From positions 1-53,332 of the forward strand of contig NKIU01000008.1 in assembly GCA_002256245.1 (NCBI GenBank): 53,332 nt of DNA, written 5' to 3'. This DNA is from Pseudorhodobacter sp. PARRP1. Its GTDB lineage: Bacteria > Pseudomonadota > Alphaproteobacteria > Rhodobacterales > Rhodobacteraceae. The notes beneath the pieces are model-generated. The model saw nothing but the letters and a program-made list of their open reading frames with translations. It did not search any database and was not told the origin of the DNA. The translations under genes were made by a program, and so were the position numbers. Shown one piece after another: positions 24,371 to 33,620 of the stretch. Each line of letters begins with the position of its first letter. Positions within the stretch are counted from its first letter, which is position 1.

Positions 24371-26530
24371 TTAGCGCAGGTCAATGCGGGCGGGGCCTGC
24401 GGTGATGTCGCCGATGATCGCGGCACCGGGGATGGCAGCCACCAGCCCGGCCGCTTGCGCTGCGGGCACGGCGGCAAGCAGGCCACCTGCGGTTTGCGGA
24501 TCAAACATCAGAGCTTTCAGCGGGCTGTCCGGGCCACTGACGCGGCCAATCGCAAGGGCGCGGTTGGCAGGGGCGAGGCTGGAGGCTTGACCGGCCGCCG
24601 CCAAGGCCAGCGCGCCGGGCAGCAGCGGGATGGCGTCGCTGTGCAGAACAGCTGCCACCTGCGACGCATCAAGGATTTCCAGCAGATGGCCCGCAAGGCC
24701 AAAGCCGGTGACATCGGTCATCGCATGGGCCTGTGGCGTCAGTCGCGCGGCAGCGTCACCGCTGGCCTGACACATCTGCGCCAGTGCGCCGGCCACAGCT
24801 TCGCCCAAGATCAGGCGGGGAATCCGCGCCATTCCCATCTCGGACGCCATGATCGTGCCGGTGCCGATGGCTTTGGTCAGGATCAGCCTGTCACCCGGCC
24901 TTGCGCCCGATTTGCGGATGGCTTGCGCGCAAAGGCCGGTGACGGTGAAGCCGATGCTGAGCTCGCCCCCGATGGCCGTATGGCCGCCCACCACATCTGC
25001 GCCTGCACCCCGGAGCACCGCCGTGGCTTCGGCCATGATTTCGGCCAGCATCTCGGCGGCCTTGGCGCCCGACAGCCGGGGCAGGGTGATCTGCGCAAGC
25101 GCCACCTGCGGGCCTGCCCCCATCGCCCAGATATCCCCCAGCGCGTGGATCGCCGCAATCCGCGCCATGATGCGCGGATCATGGGTGAAGGCGCGCAGAT
25201 GGTCGGTGGTGATCACCTGCACCCCGCCCGCAACGGTCAGGATCGCCGCATCATCGCCGGGGCCAGAGGCAACTTCGGGGCGCTGCGGTGCAGGCAAGGC
25301 GGCCAGAGCGGCGGCGAGATCGCTTGACCCCAGCTTGGCCCCGCAACCGCCGCACATCGGCTTGTCGCCCATCGCCTCATGCAGGCCCGGCACGGCGGGC
25401 GAGGGCAGGGCGCGCTCCATCGCGGGGTAATCTTTGAATTTCGCCATGAAAGCCCGGTCGATGCGGTCTTTCCATGCCCAAAGCCAAGCGCCATCCAGCG
25501 GCAGGCCCCATTTGTCGGCCACCGCCGACTTATGCCCGGTCGAGATCAGCTTGAGGTAATCGCTTTGTGGTTTGAACACGCGCATCTGGCCATCCAGCAG
25601 CCGCGCGCGCAGGTTGTGCAGCAGGATCGGGGCTGCGCGCACCGCATAAACCCCGGCCTTGGGGCGCGGCGCAAAGCCAAGGTGCACGCAGTCTCCGGCG
25701 GCAAAGATATCGGGATCAGAGGTTTGCAGCGTGTTGCTGACACTCAGAAACCCGTCATGCAGGGCAAGGCCGCTCTCGGCCAGCCACGGCTGCGGGCGGC
25801 TGCCTGCGACGGCAAGGGTGAAATCGGCGGGCAGGCTGGCCCCGCTTTGCAGCGCCATGCTGCCTGCGTGAAACGCGGCAGGGGCATCACCGATGCGCAG
25901 GGCAATTCCGGCGCGGGCAAGATGCGCCAACAGCGCGGCGCGCGCGCGGGCCCCCAGCGCGGGCAGGGCGGTCTTGCCTTGTTCCAGCAGCGTGACATTG
26001 GCCTGCGGCAGGCGGTTTTTGCAGGCAAGTGCCAGTTCCACCCCGCCCACCCCTGCGCCGACCACCACCACCTGCGGCGCGGGCAGCGCGCGGGCGGTAA
26101 AGCTTTCCCAAGCCTCGGCAAACGCGGCCATCGGTTTGGCGGCATGGGCGTGCTGGGTAAAACCGGGCAGGTTTGGCAGATCGGACGTGATGCCGATGTC
26201 GATGCTGCACAGATCATAGCCAAGCGGCGGGCGGCCTTGGAAATGCAAGGTGCGGTTGGCCGGATCAATGCCGGTGACGCGATCCAATATAAGCCGCGCC
26301 TGCGCGAACCGGGCCAGACGCACAAGGTCGATCATAATCTCATCGCGGGCATAATGTCCGGCGATCAGGCCCGGCAACATGCCGGTGTAGGGGGCTGCGG
26401 GATCAGGGTTGATCAGGGTCAGCCGCACACCGGGCAGCGGGTTCATCGCCCACATCCGCGCCACCAGCGCATGGGCATGGCCGCCGCCCACCAGCACCAG
26501 ATCTTTGACGATGGGAATGTCGGTTTGCAT
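24371..26530 (-). CDS. selD: Fused FAD/NAD(P)-dependent oxidoreductase and selenide,water dikinase
   Basis: A 719-aa two-domain protein. Residues 1-370 are a pyridine-nucleotide-disulfide-type oxidoreductase (VLVGGGHAHALVARMW at the N-terminus, VVVVGAGVGGVELALACKNR near 165, FAAGDCVHLGFAPRPKAG near 290). Residues from about 385 form SelD, which makes selenophosphate from selenide and ATP: MCGGCGAKLGSSDL (catalytic Cys region, near 393), GDDAAIL, TTDHLRAFTHDPR, and GHTAIGGELSIGF. The fusion is known in several bacteria and probably couples selenide production to use. The start ATG 26530 (MQTDIPIVKDLVLVGGG) is preferred over 26584. The active position is Cys, not Sec. Confidence 0.95.
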   Translation of the reverse strand: MQTDIPIVKDLVLVGGGHAHALVARMWAMNPLPGVRLTLINPDPAAPYTGMLPGLIAGHYARDEIMIDLVRLARFAQARLILDRVTGIDPANRTLHFQGRPPLGYDLCSIDIGITSDLPNLPGFTQHAHAAKPMAAFAEAWESFTARALPAPQVVVVGAGVGGVELALACKNRLPQANVTLLEQGKTALPALGARARAALLAHLARAGIALRIGDAPAAFHAGSMALQSGASLPADFTLAVAGSRPQPWLAESGLALHDGFLSVSNTLQTSDPDIFAAGDCVHLGFAPRPKAGVYAVRAAPILLHNLRARLLDGQMRVFKPQSDYLKLISTGHKSAVADKWGLPLDGAWLWAWKDRIDRAFMAKFKDYPAMERALPSPAVPGLHEAMGDKPMCGGCGAKLGSSDLAAALAALPAPQRPEVASGPGDDAAILTVAGGVQVITTDHLRAFTHDPRIMARIAAIHALGDIWAMGAGPQVALAQITLPRLSGAKAAEMLAEIMAEATAVLRGAGADVVGGHTAIGGELSIGFTVTGLCAQAIRKSGARPGDRLILTKAIGTGTIMASEMGMARIPRLILGEAVAGALAQMCQASGDAAARLTPQAHAMTDVTGFGLAGHLLEILDASQVAAVLHSDAIPLLPGALALAAAGQASSLAPANRALAIGRVSGPDSPLKALMFDPQTAGGLLAAVPAAQAAGLVAAIPGAAIIGDITAGPARIDLR

Positions 26531-26626
26531 GGCGCTCTCGGTTGCTTGGCGCCAGTGGTAGCGCCTTGGCGGCCGGATTGCCATGCTGCGGTTGCGCGGG
26601 CGCGCGGGCGCGGTTAGCGTTATGCC

Positions 26627-27958
26627 ATGAGATCACCCCAGCAGCGGATCGGCCTGACCCAGACCCAGCGGCTTGCGCTGAACACCAGCCTGCAAGCCTC
26701 GATTGCGATTTTGCGCACCGATGCGGCGGGGCTGACCCGGTATCTTGAGGAGCAGGCCGCAGAAAACCCGCATCTGCGGCTGGAACCGCCACCGCAACCC
26801 GCGTTGCAGGATTGGTTGCCGCGCTGGGCGAATGTGTTGGGTGGGGCGAGTGGCGGGCTGGGCTTGGCGGCCGAAACCGCCGACACCAGCCCCAGCCTGA
26901 TGGCGCATGTGATGGGCGAGATTGCGGCGCTGAAGCTTGGCCCGAAAGAGATGAAGATCGCCATCGCTCTGGCCGAGGTGCTGGAGCCTTCGGGCTGGCT
27001 GGGGGCCGAGGTGCGGCTGGTGGTGGCCGAGACGCGGGCTTCGCAGGCCGAGGTCGAGGCGGTGCTGCACCGCCTGCAACAGATCGAACCGACAGGGATT
27101 TTCGCGCGCGATCTGGCCGAATGTCTGCGCCTGCAAGCCATCGAGGCGGGGCTGTTTGACCGCGAAATGGCCGCTGTGCTCGCGCATCTTGATCTGCTGG
27201 CCACGGGCGATCTGGGCCGCTTGGCCAAGGCCTGTCACATCCCCGAAGCGGCGGTGTTGCAGCGATTTCGGGCGATCCGGTCGATGAACCCCAAGCCGGG
27301 CGCGCAGTTTGCCAGCATCAGTGCCGCGCAAATGCGCGAGCCTGATCTGGTGGTGAAAGCCACCGTAACCGGCTGGAGCATCGCACTGAACCGCTCGGCC
27401 CTGCCGACCTTGCGGGTGGAGAAATCCGAGGCGGGCTCGGCGGCGGGTCTGACGCAGGCCAAGGCGATTGAGCGGATGGTCGAGGCGCGCAACACCACCC
27501 TTTTGCTGGTGGGCCACGAAATTCTGGCCCGTCAGCAAGAGGCGATCCGGCTGGGGCCGATTGGCCTGGCCCCGATGACCATGGCCGATCTGGCCGAGGC
27601 GTTGGGCTTCCACGAAAGCACCATCAGCCGCGTGGTGGCCGGGGCCAGCCTTGACAGCCCGCGCGGCACCTGGTGGCTGCGGCAGATGTTCAGCCCGGCA
27701 CTTGGCGGCAACGGCCAGCCGCTGATTTCTGCCGCAGCGATGCGGGGCCGGATGGCGCGGCTGGTGGCTGCGGAAAACCCCGCACGGCCCCTGTCGGATG
27801 AGGCGCTCGCGATGGCGCTGACCATCGACACCGGTGTCACCATCGCCCGCCGCACCGTCGCCAAATACCGCGAGGCCGAGGGGATTCCCGTGGCCTCGCG
27901 GCGCAAACGCAAGCCAGTTCTGCCGCGAATGGGCCGAAAAGGTCGCTCAGAGGGCTGA
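26627..27958 (+). CDS. rpoN: RNA polymerase sigma-54 factor
   Basis: A 443-aa protein. Region I (residues 8-50) reads GLTQTQRLALNTSLQASIAIL, the activator-responsive part. The core-binding domain lies in the middle. The helix-turn-helix MTMADLAEALGFHESTISRVV is near 320-340. The RpoN box ARRTVAKYREAEGIP is near 408-420 and recognises the -24 element. It needs an AAA+ activator, none of which is in the window. Rhodobacter-type species often carry several rpoN copies, and which one this is cannot be told from the sequence alone. Confidence 0.93.
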   Translation: MRSPQQRIGLTQTQRLALNTSLQASIAILRTDAAGLTRYLEEQAAENPHLRLEPPPQPALQDWLPRWANVLGGASGGLGLAAETADTSPSLMAHVMGEIAALKLGPKEMKIAIALAEVLEPSGWLGAEVRLVVAETRASQAEVEAVLHRLQQIEPTGIFARDLAECLRLQAIEAGLFDREMAAVLAHLDLLATGDLGRLAKACHIPEAAVLQRFRAIRSMNPKPGAQFASISAAQMREPDLVVKATVTGWSIALNRSALPTLRVEKSEAGSAAGLTQAKAIERMVEARNTTLLLVGHEILARQQEAIRLGPIGLAPMTMADLAEALGFHESTISRVVAGASLDSPRGTWWLRQMFSPALGGNGQPLISAAAMRGRMARLVAAENPARPLSDEALAMALTIDTGVTIARRTVAKYREAEGIPVASRRKRKPVLPRMGRKGRSEG

Positions 27959-28009
27959 CTTCGCGCCGCCGCCCCGTTATCGCTGGGGCGAAATCAGGCG
28001 GGAAGACAG

Positions 28010-30034
28010 ATGGCGCATTTTCTGGGCGTGGATACGGGCGGCACTTACACCGATGCGGTGATCGTCGATGAGGCCGCCGATCTGGTGATCGGCAAGGCGA
28101 AATCGCTGACCACCCGGGCCGATCTGGCCCTTGGCATTGGCCGCGCAGTGGATGCCGCCTTGGCGCAATCGGGTGTCGCTGCGGCGGATGTCGCACTGGT
28201 GTCGCTGTCAACCACCTTGGCCACCAATGCCCTGGTTGAAGGCCAAGGTGGTCGCGTTGCCCTGATCTTCGTCGGCTTCGATGAAGGCGATCTGGAACGC
28301 GGCGGCCTGATCGAGGCGCTGAAGGGCGATCCGGTGGTGAAAATCGCAGGCGGCCACAGCCACGCGGGCGTCGAACTCGCCCCCCTCGACATGGCCGCAC
28401 TCGAAGCACATCTGCGCGAACTTGGCCCGCAGGTGATGGGCTTTGCCGTGGCCGCGCGCTTTGCCACCCGCAACCCCGCGCATGAGGTCGCCATCCGCGA
28501 TCTGATCCGCAGCGTCACAGGCCGCCCCGTCACCTGTTCGCACGAACTTTCCGCACAACTGAACGGCCCGAAGCGCGCCCTGACAGCCGTGCTGAACGCG
28601 CGGCTGATCGGCATGATCGACCGGCTGGTTTCGGCGTGTGAGCGGCACCTTGCCGAAATCGGCATCACAGCGCCGCTGATGGTCGTGCGCGGCGACGGCG
28701 CGCTGATATCCGCTGCCATGGTGCGCGAACGCCCGATTGAAACCATCCTGTCAGGCCCCGCTGCCAGCATCGTCGGCGCGCGCTGGCTGACCGGGGCCAA
28801 GGATGCGCTGGTGTCCGACATCGGCGGCACCACCACCGATGTCGCCCTGCTGCGCGACGGCCTGCCCGAGATTGATCCGCAAGGCGCCCGCGTCGGCGGT
28901 TTCCGCACCATGGTCGAGGCTGTGGCGATGCGCACCTCTGGCTTGGGCGGCGATTCCGAGGTGCATCTGATCACCGAAGGCCTGCTCGGCGGGATGCGCC
29001 TTGGTCCGCGCCGCCTGATCCCGGTCTCGTTGCTCGCGTCCGAACATGGCCCAATGGTCCATGCCGCACTCGACAGAGCACTTGCCTCTGACAAAGCGGG
29101 CGAGATGGACGGGCGCTTTGTCGTGCCGATGGCCGGGCAAACCGGCGGGCTTTCCCCGCGCGAATTGACCGTGCTGGAACGCATCACCGCCCCGATGCCG
29201 ATGGCGCAAGTGCTGACCACCCGGTTGGAAATCGCCGCCCTTGAACGCCTTGTCGCGCGCGGTCTGGTGATGATCGCCGGTGTGACGCCGTCTGACGCGA
29301 GCCACGTGCTGGGCGGTCTGACCGCCTGGGATGCGCAAGCGTCCGAAAAGGCGATGGAGCTTTTGGGCCGCCGCCGTAACGGAGCGGGCGAGCGGTTTTC
29401 CAATGATCCCAAAGCCTTGGCGCAAAGCATCGTCGATCAGTTGACGACGCAAACCGTCGAATGTCTGCTGGAAGCCGCCTTTGATGAGGACGCAGGCTTT
29501 GCCGGCGAAAGCCCCGAGGTGCTGGCGCGCCATACCCTGACCCGTGCCGCCCTGTCACGCCATCGCGGCGTGATCGAATTCTCCGCCCGGCTGGGCGTTC
29601 CGGTGATCGGACTGGGGGCGTCGGCGCCTTATTATTACGGCGCTGTCGGCACAAGGCTGGGGTGCGAGATGATCTTGCCCGACCATGCCGGGGTCGCCAA
29701 TGCCATCGGGGCCGTGGTGGGCCAGGTCAGCCAGCGCGCCACGGCGATGGTGACAAGCCCCGGCGTTGGCCGCTTTACCGCGCATCTGCCCGAAGGCCTG
29801 CAAAGCTTCACCGACCCCGAGGCTGCCATGGCGGCCGCCGAGGCCGCGCTGACGCTGGAAGCCAGCCGCCGCGCCAAACTTGCCGGGGCCGAAGATTTGC
29901 GCATCACCACCGCCCGCGATCTGCGGCAGGCGCTGGTGGAAGGTCAGCCGATGTTTGTCGAGGCGACAATCTCGGTCACAGCCTCGGGCCGCCCCCGCGT
30001 CGCCCATGCGGTGCCGGAAGAAGTGGCGCTATAA
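28010..30034 (+). CDS. Hydantoinase A/oxoprolinase family protein
   Basis: A 674-aa ATP-dependent amidohydrolase subunit of the HyuA type. It has FLGVDTGGTYTDAVIVDE (residues 4-21), LSTTLATNALVEGQGGRVAL, ILSGPAASIVGARW and VSDIGGTTTDVALLRDG (near 264-280), the actin-like ATP-binding elements of this family. HyuA normally works with HyuB on hydantoins or 5-oxoproline. No hyuB lies nearby, so it is an orphan and its substrate is unknown. The start at 28010 follows GGGAAGACAG. Confidence 0.85.
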   Translation: MAHFLGVDTGGTYTDAVIVDEAADLVIGKAKSLTTRADLALGIGRAVDAALAQSGVAAADVALVSLSTTLATNALVEGQGGRVALIFVGFDEGDLERGGLIEALKGDPVVKIAGGHSHAGVELAPLDMAALEAHLRELGPQVMGFAVAARFATRNPAHEVAIRDLIRSVTGRPVTCSHELSAQLNGPKRALTAVLNARLIGMIDRLVSACERHLAEIGITAPLMVVRGDGALISAAMVRERPIETILSGPAASIVGARWLTGAKDALVSDIGGTTTDVALLRDGLPEIDPQGARVGGFRTMVEAVAMRTSGLGGDSEVHLITEGLLGGMRLGPRRLIPVSLLASEHGPMVHAALDRALASDKAGEMDGRFVVPMAGQTGGLSPRELTVLERITAPMPMAQVLTTRLEIAALERLVARGLVMIAGVTPSDASHVLGGLTAWDAQASEKAMELLGRRRNGAGERFSNDPKALAQSIVDQLTTQTVECLLEAAFDEDAGFAGESPEVLARHTLTRAALSRHRGVIEFSARLGVPVIGLGASAPYYYGAVGTRLGCEMILPDHAGVANAIGAVVGQVSQRATAMVTSPGVGRFTAHLPEGLQSFTDPEAAMAAAEAALTLEASRRAKLAGAEDLRITTARDLRQALVEGQPMFVEATISVTASGRPRVAHAVPEEVAL

Positions 30035-30376
30035 TAGGCAAGATCAGCCGCCGCGCCTTGCCTTGGCGGCTGTCGCGGCTGAAAACCGTTCCAAACCGGG
30101 GTCTTGCGCCGTCGGGAAAGCAGGGCCATTTCGGTGGTGGCCTACCACATATGGTGGTCTAAAACTCCAAAATAGCAACCTACAGAGATTTGTCCCCACG
30201 GGGACAGAATCCAACCCGATCCACGCGCCGCAGATGATCCAAAAAGCCCAAACCCTTGGCCCTGCCGCGAAAGCCCAGAAAATCCAGAGTTTCCCGCTAA
30301 ATACCCCGCCAAGCCGCAGAATCTGCCACAATCCCCCTTGACGCCCCGCGCCCCCCCAACTACTCACCGCGCCAGT
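30035..30376. other. Gene-free spacer before tRNA-Met
   Basis: No gene supported in about 340 bases. A small perfect hairpin GTCCCC-AC-GGGGAC lies near 30194-30207. The tRNA-Met promoter must lie at the right end; no strong -35/-10 pair stands out to me. Confidence 0.4.
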
Positions 30377-30453
30377 GGCGAGGTAGCTCAGTTGGTTAGA
30401 GCACACGACTCATAATCGTGGGGTCGAGAGTTCAAGTCTCTCTCTCGCCACCA
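30377..30453 (+). tRNA. tRNA-Met (elongator, anticodon CAU)
   Basis: A 77-nt gene with encoded CCA. The acceptor stem GGCGAGG pairs with CTCTCGCC with slight irregularity. The anticodon stem CACGA/TCGTG encloses CTCATAA, giving CAU. The D-arm AGCTCAGTTGGTTAGAGC and the strong similarity to E. coli elongator tRNA-Met argue against initiator tRNA or lysidine tRNA-Ile2. Confidence 0.93.
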
Positions 30454-30508
30454 GCAAAATCCGAAAATCGACGTTCAGTTTGCTGGTGGCAGCCATTGCC
30501 GCGCCGGC

Positions 30509-31774
30509 TCAGGCGGCACCGTAGCAAGCGTCAAAATAGGGCACCAGCGCCCGCGTCACCGCAGCGCGCAGCAGGGCGGCGGCGGTCTTGCCGGTTTGGC
30601 CTGTCATCACTTCCGCATAGGCCGCGCCAAGGTGCTGCGAGATCAGGGGTTCCGGGATCTCGATGTCGCCAAACAGCGCCATCAGGGTGATGACGGCGGT
30701 TTGGGCAGCCGGATCGGTCCAGTAATAGCGGATGCGGTCGGAATAGCTGTAGTGGCGTTGCAGATGCTGGTGCAGCGCCGTGCCGTGGTAGTATTTCGCC
30801 CAGTGCTGCGGCTTTTGTAGCATCAGCGATTCCATCGCCGTGCGCAGGGGGGGATGGCCCGGAAAAAGCACATCAGCGATATGATCCAACCCATAAAGCG
30901 CCTCGCGCAGCGCAAAGGTCAGGCCGGGGCCAACCTTCAGGATGCCAAAGCCATCCTGCACCAGATCGGCCAGGGCCTGCGGGGTTTGGTAATCGGTGGA
31001 ATGGGCCTCAAACAGCATGGGCAGGTCCGACAGGCACCCCACCAACCCCCGCGCGGCCGGGCGGTCATAGGCGACGACGTTTTCGTTGCCAAACTCCACA
31101 CCCGGCTGCACCACCAGCCCCACCACACGCGCGAAGGCGGCTTCGATTGCCTGTGCCGCAAAGGCCGCGCGGTGCAGATCGGCGGTGGCAACTGCTGCCT
31201 CGGGCGCGGTTGGGGTCAGGGCCTCCACCTCCTCCCAAGCGCCACCGGGCACAGGGACTTCGGTGCCGATGATATAGACCGGCGGGGTCGGGCTGTGGGC
31301 TTCGGCGACGGCGGCAAGTTGCGCGTTGCGGGTGGCGATGGTGGCATCGGGCAGGGGCGAGGGATCATCGGCGCAAGACATGCTGGCATCCAGATGGATC
31401 TTGCCAAACCCCGCCTGCGCATAGGCCGCCACCATATCGCAGGCCTTTGCCATCGCATCCGCTGCGGGCAGCGCTGTCCAGGGGTTGGGGCCAAGATGGT
31501 CGCCGCCCAGAATTAACCCAGCCGGATCAAAGCCTTCCGCCGCCGCAATCTTGCGCACAAAGTCGCGAAAATCGGCCGGAGTCATCCCCGTATAGCCGCC
31601 CTCGTGGTTCACCTGATTGCACGTGGCCTCGATCAACACCGGCGTCCCCCGCGCCCGCCCCATCGCAAGGCTGGCCGCGATCACCACCGGATGCGCCGAG
31701 CAGATCGACGGTATCCCCAGCACACGCCCAGATTTGCGGGCGGGTGCGAGGGCCAGAAGGGCTTTGGTGGACAT
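30509..31774 (-). CDS. kbaZ: GatZ/KbaZ-family protein (tagatose-bisphosphate aldolase non-catalytic subunit or tagatose-6-phosphate epimerase)
   Basis: A 421-aa TIM-barrel protein: GIPSICSAHPVVIAASLAMG, VLIEATCNQVNHEGGYTGM, GLILGGDHLGPNPW and FGKIHLDASMSCADD are diagnostic for GatZ/KbaZ/AgaZ. In enteric bacteria it stabilises the class II aldolase KbaY/GatY. No such aldolase is encoded here, and orphan relatives in Agrobacterium act as D-tagatose 6-phosphate 4-epimerases (from memory), which fits this locus better. The start is ATG 31774 with an AAGGAA ribosome site. It is divergent from the DeoR regulator gene. Confidence 0.85.
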   Translation of the reverse strand: MSTKALLALAPARKSGRVLGIPSICSAHPVVIAASLAMGRARGTPVLIEATCNQVNHEGGYTGMTPADFRDFVRKIAAAEGFDPAGLILGGDHLGPNPWTALPAADAMAKACDMVAAYAQAGFGKIHLDASMSCADDPSPLPDATIATRNAQLAAVAEAHSPTPPVYIIGTEVPVPGGAWEEVEALTPTAPEAAVATADLHRAAFAAQAIEAAFARVVGLVVQPGVEFGNENVVAYDRPAARGLVGCLSDLPMLFEAHSTDYQTPQALADLVQDGFGILKVGPGLTFALREALYGLDHIADVLFPGHPPLRTAMESLMLQKPQHWAKYYHGTALHQHLQRHYSYSDRIRYYWTDPAAQTAVITLMALFGDIEIPEPLISQHLGAAYAEVMTGQTGKTAAALLRAAVTRALVPYFDACYGAA

Positions 31775-31790
31775 GGCGACTTGTTCCTTT

Positions 31791-31860
31791 TTTTGATCAA
31801 AACGGCGCGGACGCTTTGTTAAAAAATCATAAGTGATCAATATCGTGATTGACAGTGATT
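31791..31860. promoter_or_regulatory. Probable operators of the DeoR regulator between kbaZ and the sugar operon
   Basis: A perfect palindrome TTTTGATCAAAA lies at 31791-31802. Three direct TGAT units (31834, 31846, 31856) follow at 10-12 bp spacing, about one helical turn each, with an inverted ATCA at 31827. DeoR-family sugar regulators often bind such repeated short units. The divergent arrangement makes this the natural control region for both directions. Confidence 0.5.
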
Positions 31861-31901
31861 ATTTTCAGCCGCTCTATAGACTAACGCAAAACAGGACCGC
31901 C

Positions 31902-32672
31902 ATGAAGATTGATCGCGCCACAGCCATCCGGCAGCACCTTTTCGCCAAGGGCTACAGCTCGATTGCCGAAATTGCGGCGGCGGTGGGGGCTTCTGAGCCG
32001 ACGGTGCGGCGGGATCTGCTGACGCTGGAGGCCGAGGGCCAGATTTTGCGCACCCACGGCGGCGCGCAGATTGCGGAAACCTCGGGTGTCGAGGTGGCGT
32101 TCGAATCGCGTGAGCAGATCAACCTGCCCGCCAAGCGCGCGATTGGCGAGGCGGCGTATCAGATGTTGCGCCCGGAAACCTCGGTGTTTCTGGATGCGGG
32201 CACCACCGTGCTGCAACTGGCGCGGCGGTTGCGGCTGCATCCGATGCCGCTGCGGGTGTTCACCAATTGCCTGCCGGTGGCACAGGTGCTGATGCCGGTG
32301 GCCGAGATTGGCGTGACCCTGCTGGGCGGCAGTTTGCGGCGGCAAAACGCGTCGATGGTCGGGCCGCTGGCCGAGGCGGCGCTGGAGCGGTTGTGGTTTG
32401 ACCAGTTGTTTCTCGGCGTTGGGGCGGTGTCTGAAAGCGGTGAGATTTCCAGCCAGGACGAGCAGGAAGCGCGGCTGAACGCGCTGATGCTGAACCGCAG
32501 CAAGGCCCCGGTGATTGTGGCGGATGCGGACAAGTTTGGGTCGCAGCTGACCTATGGCGTGGCAAATCTGGCAGCGGGGATGCGGGTGCTGACGGATGCC
32601 CGGCTTGGCGCTGCTTGGCACGCCACGCTGCACGGCTTGGGATGTGCCGTCACCGTCGCCGAGGCCGGATGA
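31902..32672 (+). CDS. DeoR-family transcriptional regulator (AgaR-like)
   Basis: A 256-aa repressor. The N-terminal winged helix-turn-helix reads SSIAEIAAAVGASEPTVRRDLLTLEAEGQILRTHGGA (about residues 19-55). The C-terminal DeoRC sensor domain contains VFLDAGTTVLQLAR, VFTNCLPVAQVL, LLGGSLRR and FDQLFLGVGAVSESGEIS, which bind a phosphorylated sugar. The start is ATG 31902. It probably represses its own operon and kbaZ. The stop overlaps the kinase start (ATGA). Confidence 0.9.
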   Translation: MKIDRATAIRQHLFAKGYSSIAEIAAAVGASEPTVRRDLLTLEAEGQILRTHGGAQIAETSGVEVAFESREQINLPAKRAIGEAAYQMLRPETSVFLDAGTTVLQLARRLRLHPMPLRVFTNCLPVAQVLMPVAEIGVTLLGGSLRRQNASMVGPLAEAALERLWFDQLFLGVGAVSESGEISSQDEQEARLNALMLNRSKAPVIVADADKFGSQLTYGVANLAAGMRVLTDARLGAAWHATLHGLGCAVTVAEAG

Positions 32673-33577
32673 TGCAGCGGGTTCTGGGCCTTGACAGTGG
32701 TGGCAGCAAGACCGACGCGGTGGTGATCGACCCCAGCGGCAAGGTGCTGGCGCGTGCGCGCGCCGAAGGGCTTGACCCGGCTGCAAGCGCGGATTGGCCC
32801 GAACGGCTGGCCGATCTGGCCGCGCAGTTGGGGCCGGTCTCGGCGGCTGTGCTGGGGCTGCCCTGCCATGGCGAAATCGCGGCGACCTCGGCGCGGCAGG
32901 TGGCGGTGGCGGCCGATCTGTTCGGGCCGCAGGTGGTGGTGATGAACGATGTCGCGGTGGCGTTTCACGGCGCGCTGGCGGGTGGCGACGGGGTGTTGGT
33001 GCTGGCGGGCACAGGCTCGATGGCTTGGGCGCATGGGCCGCTGGGCACGCAGCGGGTGGGCGGCTGGGGGCATCTCTTTGGCGACGAAGGCTCGGCCTAT
33101 TGGATCGGTCGGGCGGCTTTGGCGCTGGCAAGTCAGCATCTGGACGGGCGCCAGCCGCCCTCGGGTTTTGCGCATGGCTTGCTGCGCGAGATGGGGGTGG
33201 CGGCACCCGAATTGCTGGCTTGGGTCTATGCGCAAGACAGCCGCGCGGGCATTGCGTCGGTGGCGGCAATGGTCTCGGGCCTTGCCGATGCGGGCGTGAC
33301 CGAGGCGGTCGCGTTGATGACCGAAGCCGCCGGGCATCTGGCGCTGGCGGGTCAGACCGCGGCGCGGCTGGCGGGGCTTGAAGCGCCGTTGCCGTGGAGT
33401 TTTGCGGGCGGTGTGTTGCGCGATGCCACGATACGAGCGGCGCTGACGGCAAAGCTGGGCGCACCGCAGCCACCCGCGCTTGCGCCGGTGGGCGGGGCGG
33501 CACTGGCGGCGGCAGAGCGGGCCGGTTGGGCCACGGGGCCGGAATTTATCGCAACGCTGAACAGAGAATTAGGCTGA
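32669..33577 (+). CDS. BadF/BcrAD-type sugar kinase (N-acetylglucosamine kinase-like)
   Basis: A 302-aa actin-fold ATPase: LGLDSGGSKTDAVVIDPSG (residues 6-24, phosphate-1 loop), VMNDVAVAFHGAL, GVLVLAGTGSMAWA (phosphate-2 loop) and GWGHLFGDEGSAYWIG, as in the eukaryotic-type GlcNAc kinase family. In this operon it would phosphorylate the imported amino sugar at C6. The ATG at 32669 overlaps the regulator stop by four bases. Exact sugar unknown; galactosamine, glucosamine or their N-acetyl forms are possible. Confidence 0.85.
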   Translation: MMQRVLGLDSGGSKTDAVVIDPSGKVLARARAEGLDPAASADWPERLADLAAQLGPVSAAVLGLPCHGEIAATSARQVAVAADLFGPQVVVMNDVAVAFHGALAGGDGVLVLAGTGSMAWAHGPLGTQRVGGWGHLFGDEGSAYWIGRAALALASQHLDGRQPPSGFAHGLLREMGVAAPELLAWVYAQDSRAGIASVAAMVSGLADAGVTEAVALMTEAAGHLALAGQTAARLAGLEAPLPWSFAGGVLRDATIRAALTAKLGAPQPPALAPVGGAALAAAERAGWATGPEFIATLNRELG

Positions 33578-33620
33578 ACCAACGCCCCGGAACAGGGGCC
33601 GACAACAACAGGGTGATACA

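Noticed and set aside
24371-26530. Selenocysteine in SelD
   Set aside because: The catalytic position is encoded as Cys (CGGCGAK) and no in-frame TGA occurs.
30377-30453. tRNA with CAU anticodon as tRNA-Ile2 or initiator tRNA
   Set aside because: Body and D-arm match elongator tRNA-Met; the initiator's C-A end mismatch and GGG/CCC anticodon stem are missing.
31881-33503. 540-codon minus-strand frame opposite the DeoR regulator and kinase genes
   Set aside because: Pro/Arg/Ala-rich shadow frame; the sense genes are clear.
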